Shown here: one piece after another, positions 1 to 7,672 of the stretch
Numbering within the stretch: the stretch's first letter is position 1
Layout of the letters: each line of letters opens with the position of its first letter
DNA from: an uncultured Clostridia bacterium
Lineage (GTDB): Bacteria; Bacillota; Clostridia; Christensenellales; CAG-917
DNA: 26,262 bases
Direction: 5' to 3'
NCBI GenBank assembly: GCA_946056785.1
Contig: CAMGKS010000002.1
Location: forward strand, 1 to 26,262
Made by a program: the position numbers and the translations under genes
Notes under the pieces: model-generated
What the model saw: the letters and a program-made list of their open reading frames with translations, nothing else
Databases searched by the model: none
Told to the model about the DNA's origin: nothing

Positions 1-1242
1 TATATCGCCGATTATTACGGTATCCCCTTCCTTCATACCTGCTTTTTTCAAAGCTGAAATGACGCCTCTGTCTTTAAGATTTTTCTGGAAAAATGCAAAA
101 GACTCAGGTGAAGATAAAGAAATCGATTGAATGAAGAAATCTACAAGACCGCCTTCAACCGTAAAGCTACCGTCGGAAAGTCTGTTGATATGGAAATCTT
201 GCTCATAGCTGTTATCGAAACTTATAGTTTCGTCAACGTCCAATTTTTCCGTTTTCGGAAGCACCTTTAACTTTTCGTATATCGCATTTAACAATTCGGT
301 CAAGCCCTCGTTCATAACCGACGATATAAGATAGACCTTTTGTCCTATAGCTTTTTCAAACTCGTTCAGTTTGGACGAATCGACAAGCAAATCTCCTTTT
401 GACGCACAAACTATTTGCGGTATGTTTTTTACTTTTTCCGAATATTTTGAAAGTTCTTCGTTTATCTGCTTATAATCGTCAAGCGGATTGCGATCCTCGC
501 TGCCCGAAATATCAACAAGATGAACGATAAGACGCACTCTTTCAATATGCCTTAAAAAATGATGTCCGAGTCCTGCCCCTTCGCTTGCTCCTTCGATAAG
601 TCCCGGAATATCGGCAATCACAAAATCTTCGTCGAAAACTTTTACAACGCCCAAATTAGGAGCAAGAGTCGTAAAATGATAATTTGCGATTTTCGGTTTA
701 GCCGCAGTCAAAACCGACAAAAGCGTAGATTTGCCGACGTTAGGAAAACCAACAAGACCGACGTCCGCAATGGTTTTCAATTCCAAAATAATTTGACGTT
801 GCATTGTCTTTTCGCCATGCTGACTAAAAGACGGCGCCTGACGGTTGCTGTTCTTAAAATGGTTATTTCCTTTGCCGCCCTGACCGCCTTTTAAAACGGT
901 TATGCGTTCGCCTTCCTCCGTCAGATCTGCAACCACTTTTCCGCTTTCGGCGTCTTTTATTACCGTTCCGAGCGGAACTTTGATAATAAGGTCATCGGCT
1001 GTTTTGCCGGTACAATTCTTAGGCGCACCGGGACCGCCGTTTTCCGCAAAAAAGTGTTTTTTAAATTTAAAATCGACAAGCGTATTGCATTCTTTATCGG
1101 CGACAAAAACTATACTGCCGCCGTCACCGCCGTCACCGCCGTCCGGTCCGCCGTTCGGAACAAATTTTTCACGATGAAAGCTTACCGCTCCGTTTCCGCC
1201 GTCACCGGCTTTTATAAAAATTTTAACGTAATCTAAAAACAT
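1..1242 (-). CDS. obg: GTPase Obg (3' end cut by window edge)
   Basis: Obg/CgtA, an essential ribosome-associated GTPase of late 50S assembly and stress control. 414 codons are visible; families run to about 430, so only the last residues of the C-terminal OCT domain are missing. The glycine-rich Obg fold covers residues 1-158 (for example GAVSFHREKF and GGPDGGDGGDGG). The G domain follows: G1 GFPNVGKS at 165-172, switch I HFTTLAPN at 189-196, G3 DIPG at 211-214. The OCT domain starts near 335 and ends in view with GDTVIIGDI. The G4 motif, normally NKxD, reads SKGD at 281-284, a conservative but unusual change at the guanine-specificity residue. The start is ATG with AAGGAAAAAT upstream. It is transcribed away from nfnAB's 3' end, in the same direction. 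Identity is secure. Confidence 0.97.
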   Translation of the reverse strand, partial: MFLDYVKIFIKAGDGGNGAVSFHREKFVPNGGPDGGDGGDGGSIVFVADKECNTLVDFKFKKHFFAENGGPGAPKNCTGKTADDLIIKVPLGTVIKDAESGKVVADLTEEGERITVLKGGQGGKGNNHFKNSNRQAPSFSQHGEKTMQRQIILELKTIADVGLVGFPNVGKSTLLSVLTAAKPKIANYHFTTLAPNLGVVKVFDEDFVIADIPGLIEGASEGAGLGHHFLRHIERVRLIVHLVDISGSEDRNPLDDYKQINEELSKYSEKVKNIPQIVCASKGDLLVDSSKLNEFEKAIGQKVYLISSVMNEGLTELLNAIYEKLKVLPKTEKLDVDETISFDNSYEQDFHINRLSDGSFTVEGGLVDFFIQSISLSSPESFAFFQKNLKDRGVISALKKAGMKEGDTVIIGDI

Positions 1243-1293
1243 ATTTTTCCTTTATACAATTTATTATTGCTTATAATTATCAAATAAATCAAA

Positions 1294-1327
1294 TTATTTA
1301 GCTGAACTTTTTATTTAGCTGAACTTT
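1294..1327. repeat. Perfect 17-bp tandem duplication, intergenic
   Basis: Two adjacent identical copies of TTATTTAGCTGAACTTT (1294-1310 and 1311-1327) lie 52 bp upstream of obg. They sit in the 235-bp gap 1243-1477 between obg and nfnAB. The rest of the gap is AT-rich. A weak hairpin (ACGCAAA at 1372-1378 with TTTGCGT at 1395-1401, 16-nt loop) is the only candidate end for the nfnAB transcript. I see no clear obg promoter. The duplication may be replication slippage or a tandem binding site; the sequence does not decide. Confidence 0.9.
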
Positions 1328-1477
1328 CTCACGCACGTTTAAATATTATCCCGCCCGGTTTTTCACGTAGCACGCAAAAGTTAAATGCTTAATGTTTGCG
1401 TTACGTTTTTTGATGCGTAAATAGCAAAGTCGGTTTCCGTTATCTTGTTTAAACGTTTATCGCAAAACGGCAATGCT

Positions 1478-3670
1478 TCACATTCCGATTTTTTCAAGAA
1501 TTGCTTTTGCCGCACGTTTACCTGCTCCCATAGCGTTTATAACGGTTGCCGCCCCCGTCTGGGCGTCGCCGCCGGCATAAACTCTGTCTATACTTGTCAA
1601 GCCGGTACTTTCTTCCGTTACGATTATACCTTTCGAGGTCGTTTCAAGCTCTTTACAACTGTTTTTGATAATCGGATTAGGTCTTGTTCCTAAAGCGACG
1701 ATAATTTGGTCGCAATCGATAACGAACTCGCTGTTTTCAATCGGAACGGGTTTTGCCCTTCCGCTTGCGTCCTTTTCGCCTAATTGCATTTTCTGACAAA
1801 GCAGTCCTTTTACGTAGCCTTTTTCGTCGCCGATAATTTCGATAGGGGCTGTAAGCAAACTGAACTGAACACCTTCCTCTTCGGCATGAAGTATCTCTTC
1901 TGCCCTTGCCGGCATTTCTTCCTTAGTGCGACGATATACAAGCGTGCAGTTTCCGCTTATACGCAACGCTGTTCTGGCGGCGTCCATACCGACGTTTCCC
2001 GCTCCTATAACGACAGGCTTTTTCGCAATCTGGAGAGGAGTGGCGCTACCTGACTGATACGCTTTCATAAGATTGATTCTGGTTAAAAACTCGTTAGCCG
2101 AATATACGCCGCAAAGATTTTCGCCTTTTACGTTCAAAAACACCGGAAGCCCCGCGCCCGAGCCTATAAATACGGCGTCGTATTCTGAAAGCAATTCGTC
2201 GATAAAGACCGTTTTACCGACAATTTCGTTAAGCCTGATTTCTACGCCGAGTTTCTTTATGTTCTCTATTTCTTTTTCTACAATAGACTTAGGAAGTCTG
2301 AATTCGGGAATGCCGTAAACAAGAACTCCGCCGGCTTTATGCAAAGCCTCGAATAAAACGACCTTGACTCCCGCGCGCGCAAGATCTGCCGCACAACTGA
2401 GTCCGCTTGGTCCGCTGCCGATTACGGCAACCTTCTTTTCCGAGGAAGCCGAAGAAGTTTTAATCTCTTTTTCAAGCAACTTATCGGCACAATACCTTTC
2501 AAGAGCACCGATAGCTACGCTGCCTCCCATTTTAAATCTGCGAACGCATTGACTTTCGCATTGTTTTTCCTGAGGGCACACTCTGCCGCAAATAGCCGGA
2601 AGATTGTTGGTCTGTTTTATAATTTCCGCTCCGAGAATAGGATTGCCGTTTCTTATCGCTTCAATAAACTTAGGAATCTGAACGTTTACGGGACAACCTT
2701 TTACGCAAAGCGGATTTTTACAGTTAAGACAACGGAACGCTTCCAATTTTGCCGTATTATCGTCATAGCCGAGAGCAACTTCGTCAAAATTTTTAATTCG
2801 TTCTTCAACGGGTTGGAGAGGCATTTCGTGTCTTAAATCGTTTATCTTTTCCCCTTTTAAATTACAATAATGTTCGGTTTCCTGCTCGTGATAAAATTTA
2901 GAACGAGCCATCGCTTCGTCAAAATTTATTAAAGCCCCGTCAAATTCCGGTCCGTCGATACACGCATATTTGACCTCGCCGCCTACCATAACTCTACAAC
3001 AACCGCACATACCCGTGCCGTCTACCATCATCGAGTTCATGCTGACTACGATTTTCACTCCGTACGATTTTGCAATTTCCGTGACGGCTTTCATCATAGG
3101 CATAGGGCCGACTGCAAAAATGACGTCGTATTTTTTCCCCGAATCGAAAAGACGTTTTATTTCATCCGTTACAAATCCCTTTTTACCTTTCGTACCGTCA
3201 TCAGTCATCACGTATACGTTGTCGCATACGTTTTTCATTTCGTCTTCAAAGAAAATAAGGCTTTCGTTTCTTGCACCGATTATTGCGTCTGCCTTTTTAC
3301 CCGTTGCCATAAGGCTTTTTGCCTGCGGATAAATAACCGCAACACCGATTCCGCCACCTACCAACAAAACGTTTTCGTACTCGGATAAATCGGTAGGATT
3401 TCCAAGCGGACCGGCAAACGAAGATAAAACTTCGCCGGCTTGCATCGCCGCAAGTTTTGCCGTGGAAAATCCGACTGTCTGGACAAGAATAGATACGGTT
3501 CCTTTTTCTCTGTCATAGTCGCATATCGTAAACGGTATTCTTTCTCCGCCCTCATCGGAACGAAGTATTATAAATTGTCCTGCAAGACAATGTTTTGCAA
3601 CGTTCGGAGCGTTGATAACGTATTCGTGAACGTTTGGAGCAAGCTCTCTTTTTGAAATTATTTCGTACAT
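1478..3670 (-). CDS. nfnAB: Fused NfnA-NfnB: NADH-dependent ferredoxin:NADP+ oxidoreductase-type flavoprotein
   Basis: A single 730-residue chain joins the two subunits of NfnAB, the cytoplasmic bifurcating enzyme that couples NADH, ferredoxin and NADP+. Residues 1-~270 are the NfnA/PyrK-like half: FAD motif RIPFT at 44-48, nucleotide motif LLVGGGIGV at 102-110, and [2Fe-2S] ligands C222, C224, C225 and C237, with D217 nearby. Residues ~275-730 are the NfnB/GltD-like half. Two [4Fe-4S] sets (C314/C317/C322/C326 and C361/C365/C371/C375) precede the FAD motif VIGSGPSG (416-423) and the NADPH motif VIGAGNVG (554-561). Fused proteins of this type are often labelled dihydroorotate dehydrogenase electron-transfer subunit/glutamate synthase; no pyrD or gltA partner is present here, so that name would mislead. 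ATG start with AAGGAG; the first 13 bp overlap the end of nth. Bifurcation itself is inferred from the family. Confidence 0.9.
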   Translation of the reverse strand: MYEIISKRELAPNVHEYVINAPNVAKHCLAGQFIILRSDEGGERIPFTICDYDREKGTVSILVQTVGFSTAKLAAMQAGEVLSSFAGPLGNPTDLSEYENVLLVGGGIGVAVIYPQAKSLMATGKKADAIIGARNESLIFFEDEMKNVCDNVYVMTDDGTKGKKGFVTDEIKRLFDSGKKYDVIFAVGPMPMMKAVTEIAKSYGVKIVVSMNSMMVDGTGMCGCCRVMVGGEVKYACIDGPEFDGALINFDEAMARSKFYHEQETEHYCNLKGEKINDLRHEMPLQPVEERIKNFDEVALGYDDNTAKLEAFRCLNCKNPLCVKGCPVNVQIPKFIEAIRNGNPILGAEIIKQTNNLPAICGRVCPQEKQCESQCVRRFKMGGSVAIGALERYCADKLLEKEIKTSSASSEKKVAVIGSGPSGLSCAADLARAGVKVVLFEALHKAGGVLVYGIPEFRLPKSIVEKEIENIKKLGVEIRLNEIVGKTVFIDELLSEYDAVFIGSGAGLPVFLNVKGENLCGVYSANEFLTRINLMKAYQSGSATPLQIAKKPVVIGAGNVGMDAARTALRISGNCTLVYRRTKEEMPARAEEILHAEEEGVQFSLLTAPIEIIGDEKGYVKGLLCQKMQLGEKDASGRAKPVPIENSEFVIDCDQIIVALGTRPNPIIKNSCKELETTSKGIIVTEESTGLTSIDRVYAGGDAQTGAATVINAMGAGKRAAKAILEKIGM

Positions 3671-4296
3671 TTTTTCTCCTTGTAATGTTCACACCATGCC
3701 GTAAACGGACACTTGGCACAATCGGGATTTTGCGATTTGCAAATATACCGACCGTGAAAAAGCAAGAGATGATGTGCTTTAGACCAATAATCTTTATTAA
3801 AAAAATTTTTTAAAGCAATTTCCGTTGCAAGCGGCGTTTTTTCGTTTACAATCCCAAGACGGTTTGCAACGCGAAAAACGTGAGTGTCGACGGCAAGTCC
3901 CGCCCCGCCGAATCCGACGGCATAAACCACGTTCGCCGTTTTTGACCCTACTCCGCTCAATTTTTTCAAATCGTCCATATTGTCCGGGACAATGCCGTTA
4001 AAATCGTCAATCAGACTTTTGGATAACGCTTTGATCGATTTCGCTTTGTTGTGATAAAAACCGCAACTGAAAATATACTTTTCCAACGTTTCGACAGGCA
4101 TATCCACAAATCCCTGAGGAGTATTACATACCCTGAAAAGTTTTGAAGTCACTTCGTTTACTCTTTTATCGGTACATTGTGCCGACAATACGACTGCAAC
4201 AAGCAATTCAAACGGATTTGAAAATTGCAACTCACAATCTGCGGTAGGATGCAAAGCGCTAAGCTGATTTAAAATTTCTTCTTGCGTAGGTTTCAT
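3658..4296 (-). CDS. nth: Endonuclease III, DNA glycosylase/AP lyase
   Basis: Removes oxidised pyrimidines and cleaves the resulting abasic site in base excision repair. At 212 residues it is the normal family length. The helix-hairpin-helix LSGVGSKTANVV holds catalytic K119, and VDTHVFRVANRLG holds catalytic D137. The C-terminal iron-sulphur loop has the exact C-x6-C-x2-C-x5-C spacing (C186, C193, C196, C202). The N-terminus aligns without gaps to E. coli Nth (EIL...NPFELL), so the ATG at 4296 is credible although no Shine-Dalgarno sequence precedes it. A promoter-like pair sits so close that the transcript may be leaderless. The gene overlaps nfnAB by 13 bp and is probably co-transcribed with it; the functional link is unclear, apart from both being iron-sulphur proteins. 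Confidence 0.97.
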   Translation of the reverse strand: MKPTQEEILNQLSALHPTADCELQFSNPFELLVAVVLSAQCTDKRVNEVTSKLFRVCNTPQGFVDMPVETLEKYIFSCGFYHNKAKSIKALSKSLIDDFNGIVPDNMDDLKKLSGVGSKTANVVYAVGFGGAGLAVDTHVFRVANRLGIVNEKTPLATEIALKNFFNKDYWSKAHHLLLFHGRYICKSQNPDCAKCPFTAWCEHYKEKKCTK

Positions 4297-4302
4297 TATC
4301 GT

Positions 4303-4331
4303 ATTATTGCATAAAATGTATATTTTTGCAA
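4303..4331 (-). promoter_or_regulatory. Candidate nth promoter giving a leaderless transcript
   Basis: On the minus strand, TTGCAA (4331-4326) is followed by a 17-bp spacer and AATAAT (4308-4303), which match the -35 and -10 consensus at 4/6 and 5/6. The -10 ends six bases before the ATG of nth, so the expected first transcribed base is the A of the start codon. nth has no ribosome binding site, which fits. Other AT-rich -10 choices exist nearby. Confidence 0.35.
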
Positions 4332-4348
4332 CTTTAACTACGTAAATT

Positions 4349-4364
4349 GTGCAATTTATTGCAC
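4349..4364 (-). terminator. Small hairpin after the DUF3343 gene
   Basis: GTGCAA and TTGCAC pair across a four-base TTTA loop just downstream of the DUF3343 stop codon. The stem is only six pairs and has no good T-run, so termination would be weak. Confidence 0.25.
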
Positions 4365-4385
4365 TAAAAACAAATTTGATAAAAT

Positions 4386-4631
4386 TTATAACATTCTTCT
4401 CAATTTTCCGTTTTCATAATTAAAGATTGCGTCGGCATTTACGGAAATTCTTTGCAAAACCATTTGTGCTTTTTTTATATCTTTCATAAACATTTTTACC
4501 GACAAACCGCAACCGACGTTTGCTTCTTTAGGCGTATTTATCACTTTACAGCTTATATGATAACTCTTTAATTCGTCGGCAAATCTCAATGCCGCAGAGC
4601 GTGATTTAATTACTATTATAATTTCTCCCAT
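4386..4631 (-). CDS. DUF3343 family small protein (putative Se/S carrier-like)
   Basis: 81 residues with a hydrophobic first strand (EIIIVIKSRSAALRFADEL), then a central GCGLSV motif with C41 and a second cysteine, C28. This matches the DUF3343 family, described in Pfam as putative Se/S carrier-like, in which a cysteine in a VGCGxS-type loop is conserved. Established family context is proximity to selenium or sulphur trafficking genes, and here the divergent neighbour is a cysteine-desulfurase-like enzyme, which supports a joint role in persulfide or selenium transfer (inference). No selD, selA or selU homologue is in the window. ATG start with a strong GGGAGG (4639-4644). Family assignment is fairly sure; function is not known. 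Confidence 0.8.
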   Translation of the reverse strand: MGEIIIVIKSRSAALRFADELKSYHISCKVINTPKEANVGCGLSVKMFMKDIKKAQMVLQRISVNADAIFNYENGKLRRML

Positions 4632-4675
4632 AAATTAACCTCCCGGAATAGAATATATTAAAGCTTAACACTTAA

Positions 4676-4681
4676 TATAAT
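4676..4681 (+). promoter_or_regulatory. Candidate -10 box for the cysteine-desulfurase-like gene
   Basis: A perfect TATAAT lies 25 bp before the ATG at 4707, ahead of the ribosome binding site GGGGAG (4692-4697). No convincing -35 element is at 16-18 bp. The 75-bp divergent gap 4632-4706 must hold promoters for both genes. Confidence 0.35.
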
Positions 4682-4706
4682 ATATGTAAGCGGGGAGAAA
4701 GATGAA

Positions 4707-5843
4707 ATGATTTATTTTGACAATGCTGCAACAACAAGGTTCAAGCCAAAAAGCGTAATAAAAGCTCTGATATCCGAAGCTAAACACAGCTCTAACAGCG
4801 GGCGTAGCGGACATGACGACGCTTTGAAAAATATGATGAAAATCGAAAACACACGCAAAAATCTGCTTGCCTTGTACGGTGCGACGGACGGATATAACGT
4901 AGTTTTTACAAAAAATTGTACGGAAGCGTTAAACCTTGCAATAAGCGGTTATCTTAAAGGAAACGAAAAAATAATTACTACAGTGAACGAACACAATTCG
5001 ATGTTGCGACCTCTCTTTGAACAAAAACGTAAAGGAGCAAATTTATGCATCTTAAATCCAAGCGAAAATTTGACGGTAAGCAGCAAACATATTTTGAGGG
5101 CGGCATACGACGCTGATTTTATAGGACTGAATCTTGCTTCCAACGTGACGGGGGCTATATGCGACGTATCGGACGTAGGCAGAAAAAAATCGTCAAAGAC
5201 AGTACTGCTTGTAGACGGCAGTCAAGGTTCGCCGTACGTCGACGTAAATATGAAAAACGACGGAATCGATATGCTTGCCATGCCTGCTCATAAAGGACTG
5301 CACGGAATACAAGGTACAGGTTTTTTGATTTTCAGAAACGATATAAAACTTAAACCTCTCATTTACGGAGGAACGGGCGTAGCCGGCGACAGCGTATATC
5401 AACCGCTTATCGTGCCTGAATGTTACGAAGCGGGAACTTTATTTGCGGCAGGAATTCATGCGCTTAACGAAGGAGCCGTATGGAGTTTTGCCCATCGAGA
5501 AAAAAATGCCGAAAAAACGTTGAAACTAACCTCTTTTATGTTAAACGGTCTGTCGCATATCGGTCTGAAAACTTATTGCATAAATCCAAGACTCGGAATA
5601 GTTTCTTTTCACCACCCGGATATCCCGTCATCGGTTCTGGCGGACAAATTGAACGACGTCGGAATAGCCGTCAGAAGCGGATTGCATTGTGCGCCGCTTA
5701 TTCATAATCATTTGGGAACGTTAGACGGCGGACTTGTACGGGCAAGCATAGGCGTGGACAACACGCAAGAGGAAGTAACGTATTTTTTATCCGCGCTTGA
5801 AAAAATTATGGCAGAAAAGAATAAAATTGCACGTTTTAAATAA
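4707..5843 (+). CDS. Aminotransferase class V, cysteine desulfurase-like PLP enzyme
   Basis: 378 residues. It opens with YFDNAATT, the class V signature of NifS/SufS enzymes. PLP contacts are visible: H96 in NEHNSM stacks on the cofactor, D170 and Q173 lie in VDGSQG, and the Schiff-base lysine K196 lies in PAHKGLHG. The substrate cysteine C328 is in RSGLHCAP. The HKGLHG context, rather than SGHKIYGP, points to the subfamily modelled as am_tr_V_EGF, not classical IscS or SufS. The expected reaction is release of sulphur (or selenium) from cysteine (or selenocysteine) as an enzyme persulfide. The divergent DUF3343 gene suggests that protein as acceptor (inference). No suf or isc scaffold gene is adjacent. 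The start at 4707 is set by GGGGAG nine bases upstream; an earlier ATG at 4702 meets a stop after one codon. Confidence 0.88.
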   Translation: MIYFDNAATTRFKPKSVIKALISEAKHSSNSGRSGHDDALKNMMKIENTRKNLLALYGATDGYNVVFTKNCTEALNLAISGYLKGNEKIITTVNEHNSMLRPLFEQKRKGANLCILNPSENLTVSSKHILRAAYDADFIGLNLASNVTGAICDVSDVGRKKSSKTVLLVDGSQGSPYVDVNMKNDGIDMLAMPAHKGLHGIQGTGFLIFRNDIKLKPLIYGGTGVAGDSVYQPLIVPECYEAGTLFAAGIHALNEGAVWSFAHREKNAEKTLKLTSFMLNGLSHIGLKTYCINPRLGIVSFHHPDIPSSVLADKLNDVGIAVRSGLHCAPLIHNHLGTLDGGLVRASIGVDNTQEEVTYFLSALEKIMAEKNKIARFK

Positions 5844-5868
5844 GGCTTATTTTTTTAAGCCTTATTTA
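5841..5868 (+). terminator. Rho-independent-like terminator
   Basis: A perfect nine-base-pair stem TAAGGCTTA/TAAGCCTTA (5841-5849 with 5856-5864) with a TTTTTT loop begins in the stop codon of the preceding gene. The following T-run is short (TTTA), so efficiency is uncertain. Confidence 0.6.
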
Positions 5869-6101
5869 ATGCGGTTTCGTATATTTTTATTTTTCACTTT
5901 TAACAAGTGACGCTTTAAAAAATTAAAACTCTCATTTTGTTTTTTTATAAGCCAATAAAAGCCTTTAAGTCGAACAAATAAAGTAAATCAGATTAAAACG
6001 TTTTAAAGCTAATTTAACAACGTTTTAAATTAAACGTAATAAATTTGAAATATTAAACTTTTTAGAATGTTAAACGTTCAAATAAGTTTGAATTCCGATA
6101 G
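5869..6101. other. Convergent AT-rich gap with AACGTTTTAA palindromes
   Basis: No gene is seen between the two converging genes. A perfect 14-bp palindrome TTAAAACGTTTTAA lies at 5993-6006, with a second AACGTTTTAAATT nearby. On the minus strand, TTCAAA-CTTA-TTTGAA (around 6079-6094) is the only hairpin that could end the protease transcript. Confidence 0.5.
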
Positions 6102-7253
6102 CTATAAAACGAAATCTATAATTTTTATTCCGTTATGATTTTCGGCTTCAAGCAATACGTTACGTTTTATTTCAAGCGGCGACATATCGGGATATTTTTG
6201 TTTCAAAAGACAACACGCTCCCGCCACGTACGGAGCACTGACGCTAGTGCCGCTCATCTTTACGTAGCCGTTTTCACCTAGCCCTATGACTTTTACGCCC
6301 TTTGCATATACGTCGGGTTTTACGTTTCCTTTCATTACCCCTCTGGAAGTGAATTCGGCAACGTTAAATTTGTCGTCAACCGCCCCGACGGACAGTACGT
6401 ACGGACTTATAGCGGGAGATTTCAAATTTCCGTTTCCGCTGTTACCCGAAGCTACGACAACGCAAATACCGTTTTTTACCAACGCTTCCGCTCCAAGAAT
6501 CAACGGGTCTTTATCGACAGGGTCGGCTCCGAAAGACATGCAAACGACTTTGATATTATATTTATCTTTGTTATCCAATATCCATTGCATGCCTTCAAGA
6601 ATTTTAAAAGCTCCGGCAGAACCGTTTTCGCTTATTGCCTTGACGGAAATCAAATCGGCTTTGGGAGCAACGCCTATCACCTTTTTTGCCGACATTATTC
6701 CGCCACCTGCTGCAACGCCGCTTACAAACGTTCCGTGTCCGTTGTCGTCGTAAGGAGCGTCGATTCCGTTAACCAAATCTTTAAAACACTTCAGCCTGCA
6801 TTTCGGAAACCATAAATCTATATGCGGATTCAAGCCCGTATCCAACACGCAAAGCCCGACGCCTCTGCCGTCAAGACCTTTTGCTACCGTCAGACTTTGA
6901 CCGCTGACTTCGCCGCTTATAGACACTCTTCTGCCCATGCCGTTTATTTTTTTAATTCTGGCACTTACAAGAGCTTTGTCGAGACTCATACTTTCCACGT
7001 CGCCTACCATAAGCGTTGAAGCTTTGGTTTCAGAAGCAATGTAATCGATTCTGTCGGACATACTCAAAGTTATTGCGTCGGCAAAATTCAGTTCAACACC
7101 CACCGCCCCGATTATAGGGAATTTTTTTACGTCACCGTAATATGCCGTGGCGTATGCCAAATCTCTATTAGATTTCACGTAAACCAAGGCGGGAATTTTT
7201 TTGCCTTCTCTGAGATTTTTTAACAAATCGTAATGAAGTTTCTTTTCTATCAT
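6102..7253 (-). CDS. Intracellular subtilisin-like serine protease (S8 family)
   Basis: 383 residues with a complete S8 catalytic set: D138 in LDTG, H173 in NGHGTFVSG, oxyanion N271 in ASGNSG, and S337 in SGTSVSAP. Residues ~20-75 resemble an inhibitor-I9-like propeptide (PALVYVK near the start). There is no signal peptide, membrane segment or sorting motif, so it should act in the cytoplasm like Bacillus AprX or Isp, or in a mother cell or forespore. Its ATG overlaps the stop of the upstream 120-aa gene as ATGA (7250-7253), showing translational coupling. The small protein may therefore be its partner, substrate or inhibitor (inference). The protease family is certain; its target is unknown. 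Confidence 0.95.
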   Translation of the reverse strand: MIEKKLHYDLLKNLREGKKIPALVYVKSNRDLAYATAYYGDVKKFPIIGAVGVELNFADAITLSMSDRIDYIASETKASTLMVGDVESMSLDKALVSARIKKINGMGRRVSISGEVSGQSLTVAKGLDGRGVGLCVLDTGLNPHIDLWFPKCRLKCFKDLVNGIDAPYDDNGHGTFVSGVAAGGGIMSAKKVIGVAPKADLISVKAISENGSAGAFKILEGMQWILDNKDKYNIKVVCMSFGADPVDKDPLILGAEALVKNGICVVVASGNSGNGNLKSPAISPYVLSVGAVDDKFNVAEFTSRGVMKGNVKPDVYAKGVKVIGLGENGYVKMSGTSVSAPYVAGACCLLKQKYPDMSPLEIKRNVLLEAENHNGIKIIDFVL

Positions 7254-7612
7254 TTTAACATATCAATCAATCCACGCATTTTTGCGAGCTGGTCAGGCGT
7301 TAAGAAATCTTTTGCTTTAACAAAAGCTTCTTCCAATTCGTTTGCGTTAAACTTCCCTTCCCCTTTCAACCTTGACGCTTCGCCAAGCATTGCGTTCATC
7401 AGTTCTTTTTCTGATTTTCCCTTTAAACCGTTGATTTTTTGCTGTATTTCTTCAGCGCCGTTTACGTTTATATCGCCTGAAAAATCATATTCTCTATTCC
7501 GATATGAGTTTTTGTCAAAAGAACTGCTTGCGTTTGTTTCTTTCATTTTGCCGTTATCGGATAAACGCCTTTTTTCACTGGAATTTAAATCGGAAAAACT
7601 TCTGAAATCCAT
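7250..7612 (-). CDS. Unknown 120-aa protein coupled to the S8 protease
   Basis: I do not recognise the family. The N-terminal half (1-50) is polar and rich in Ser, Asn, Arg and Lys, probably disordered. The C-terminal half (52-120) is predicted amphipathic helix, ending LTPDQLAKMRGLIDMLK. There is no signal peptide or membrane segment. The reading frame extends to a GTG at 7627, but GGAGG sits inside that extension and immediately precedes the ATG at 7612 (four-base spacer), so the shorter start is preferred. It overlaps the protease by four bases. It shares short word similarity with the divergent 155-aa protein (KGEG, an MDF motif, Met/Leu-rich helices), which may only reflect composition. 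Confidence 0.8.
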   Translation of the reverse strand: MDFRSFSDLNSSEKRRLSDNGKMKETNASSSFDKNSYRNREYDFSGDINVNGAEEIQQKINGLKGKSEKELMNAMLGEASRLKGEGKFNANELEEAFVKAKDFLTPDQLAKMRGLIDMLK

Positions 7613-7625
7613 ACATCCTCCAAAC

Positions 7626-7659
7626 ACTATTTATTATATGCTTGCATATAATATATCGT
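7626..7659. promoter_or_regulatory. Symmetrical divergent promoter, sigma-A or sigma-K type
   Basis: A perfect inverted repeat spans 7632-7653: arms TATTATATGC and GCATATAATA around TT. It creates a TATAAT on each strand (plus 7647-7652; minus 7638-7633). Neither has a sigma-A -35 at 17 bp. Both strands do fit the Bacillus sigma-K pattern AC-N17-CATANNNTA: plus AC 7626-7627 and CATATAATA 7645-7653; minus AC 7659-7658 and CATATAATA 7640-7632. The repeat may also be a dimeric repressor site. Sigma factor use is inference. Confidence 0.55.
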
Positions 7660-7672
7660 TACGGAGGAATTT

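Noticed and set aside
1478..3670. Reading the fused flavoprotein as glutamate synthase small subunit or PyrK
   Set aside because: It contains both Nfn halves with all cluster cysteines, and no gltA or pyrD gene is adjacent.
6286..6753. 155-codon open frame on the plus strand
   Set aside because: Antisense shadow of the S8 protease catalytic domain; no family resemblance.
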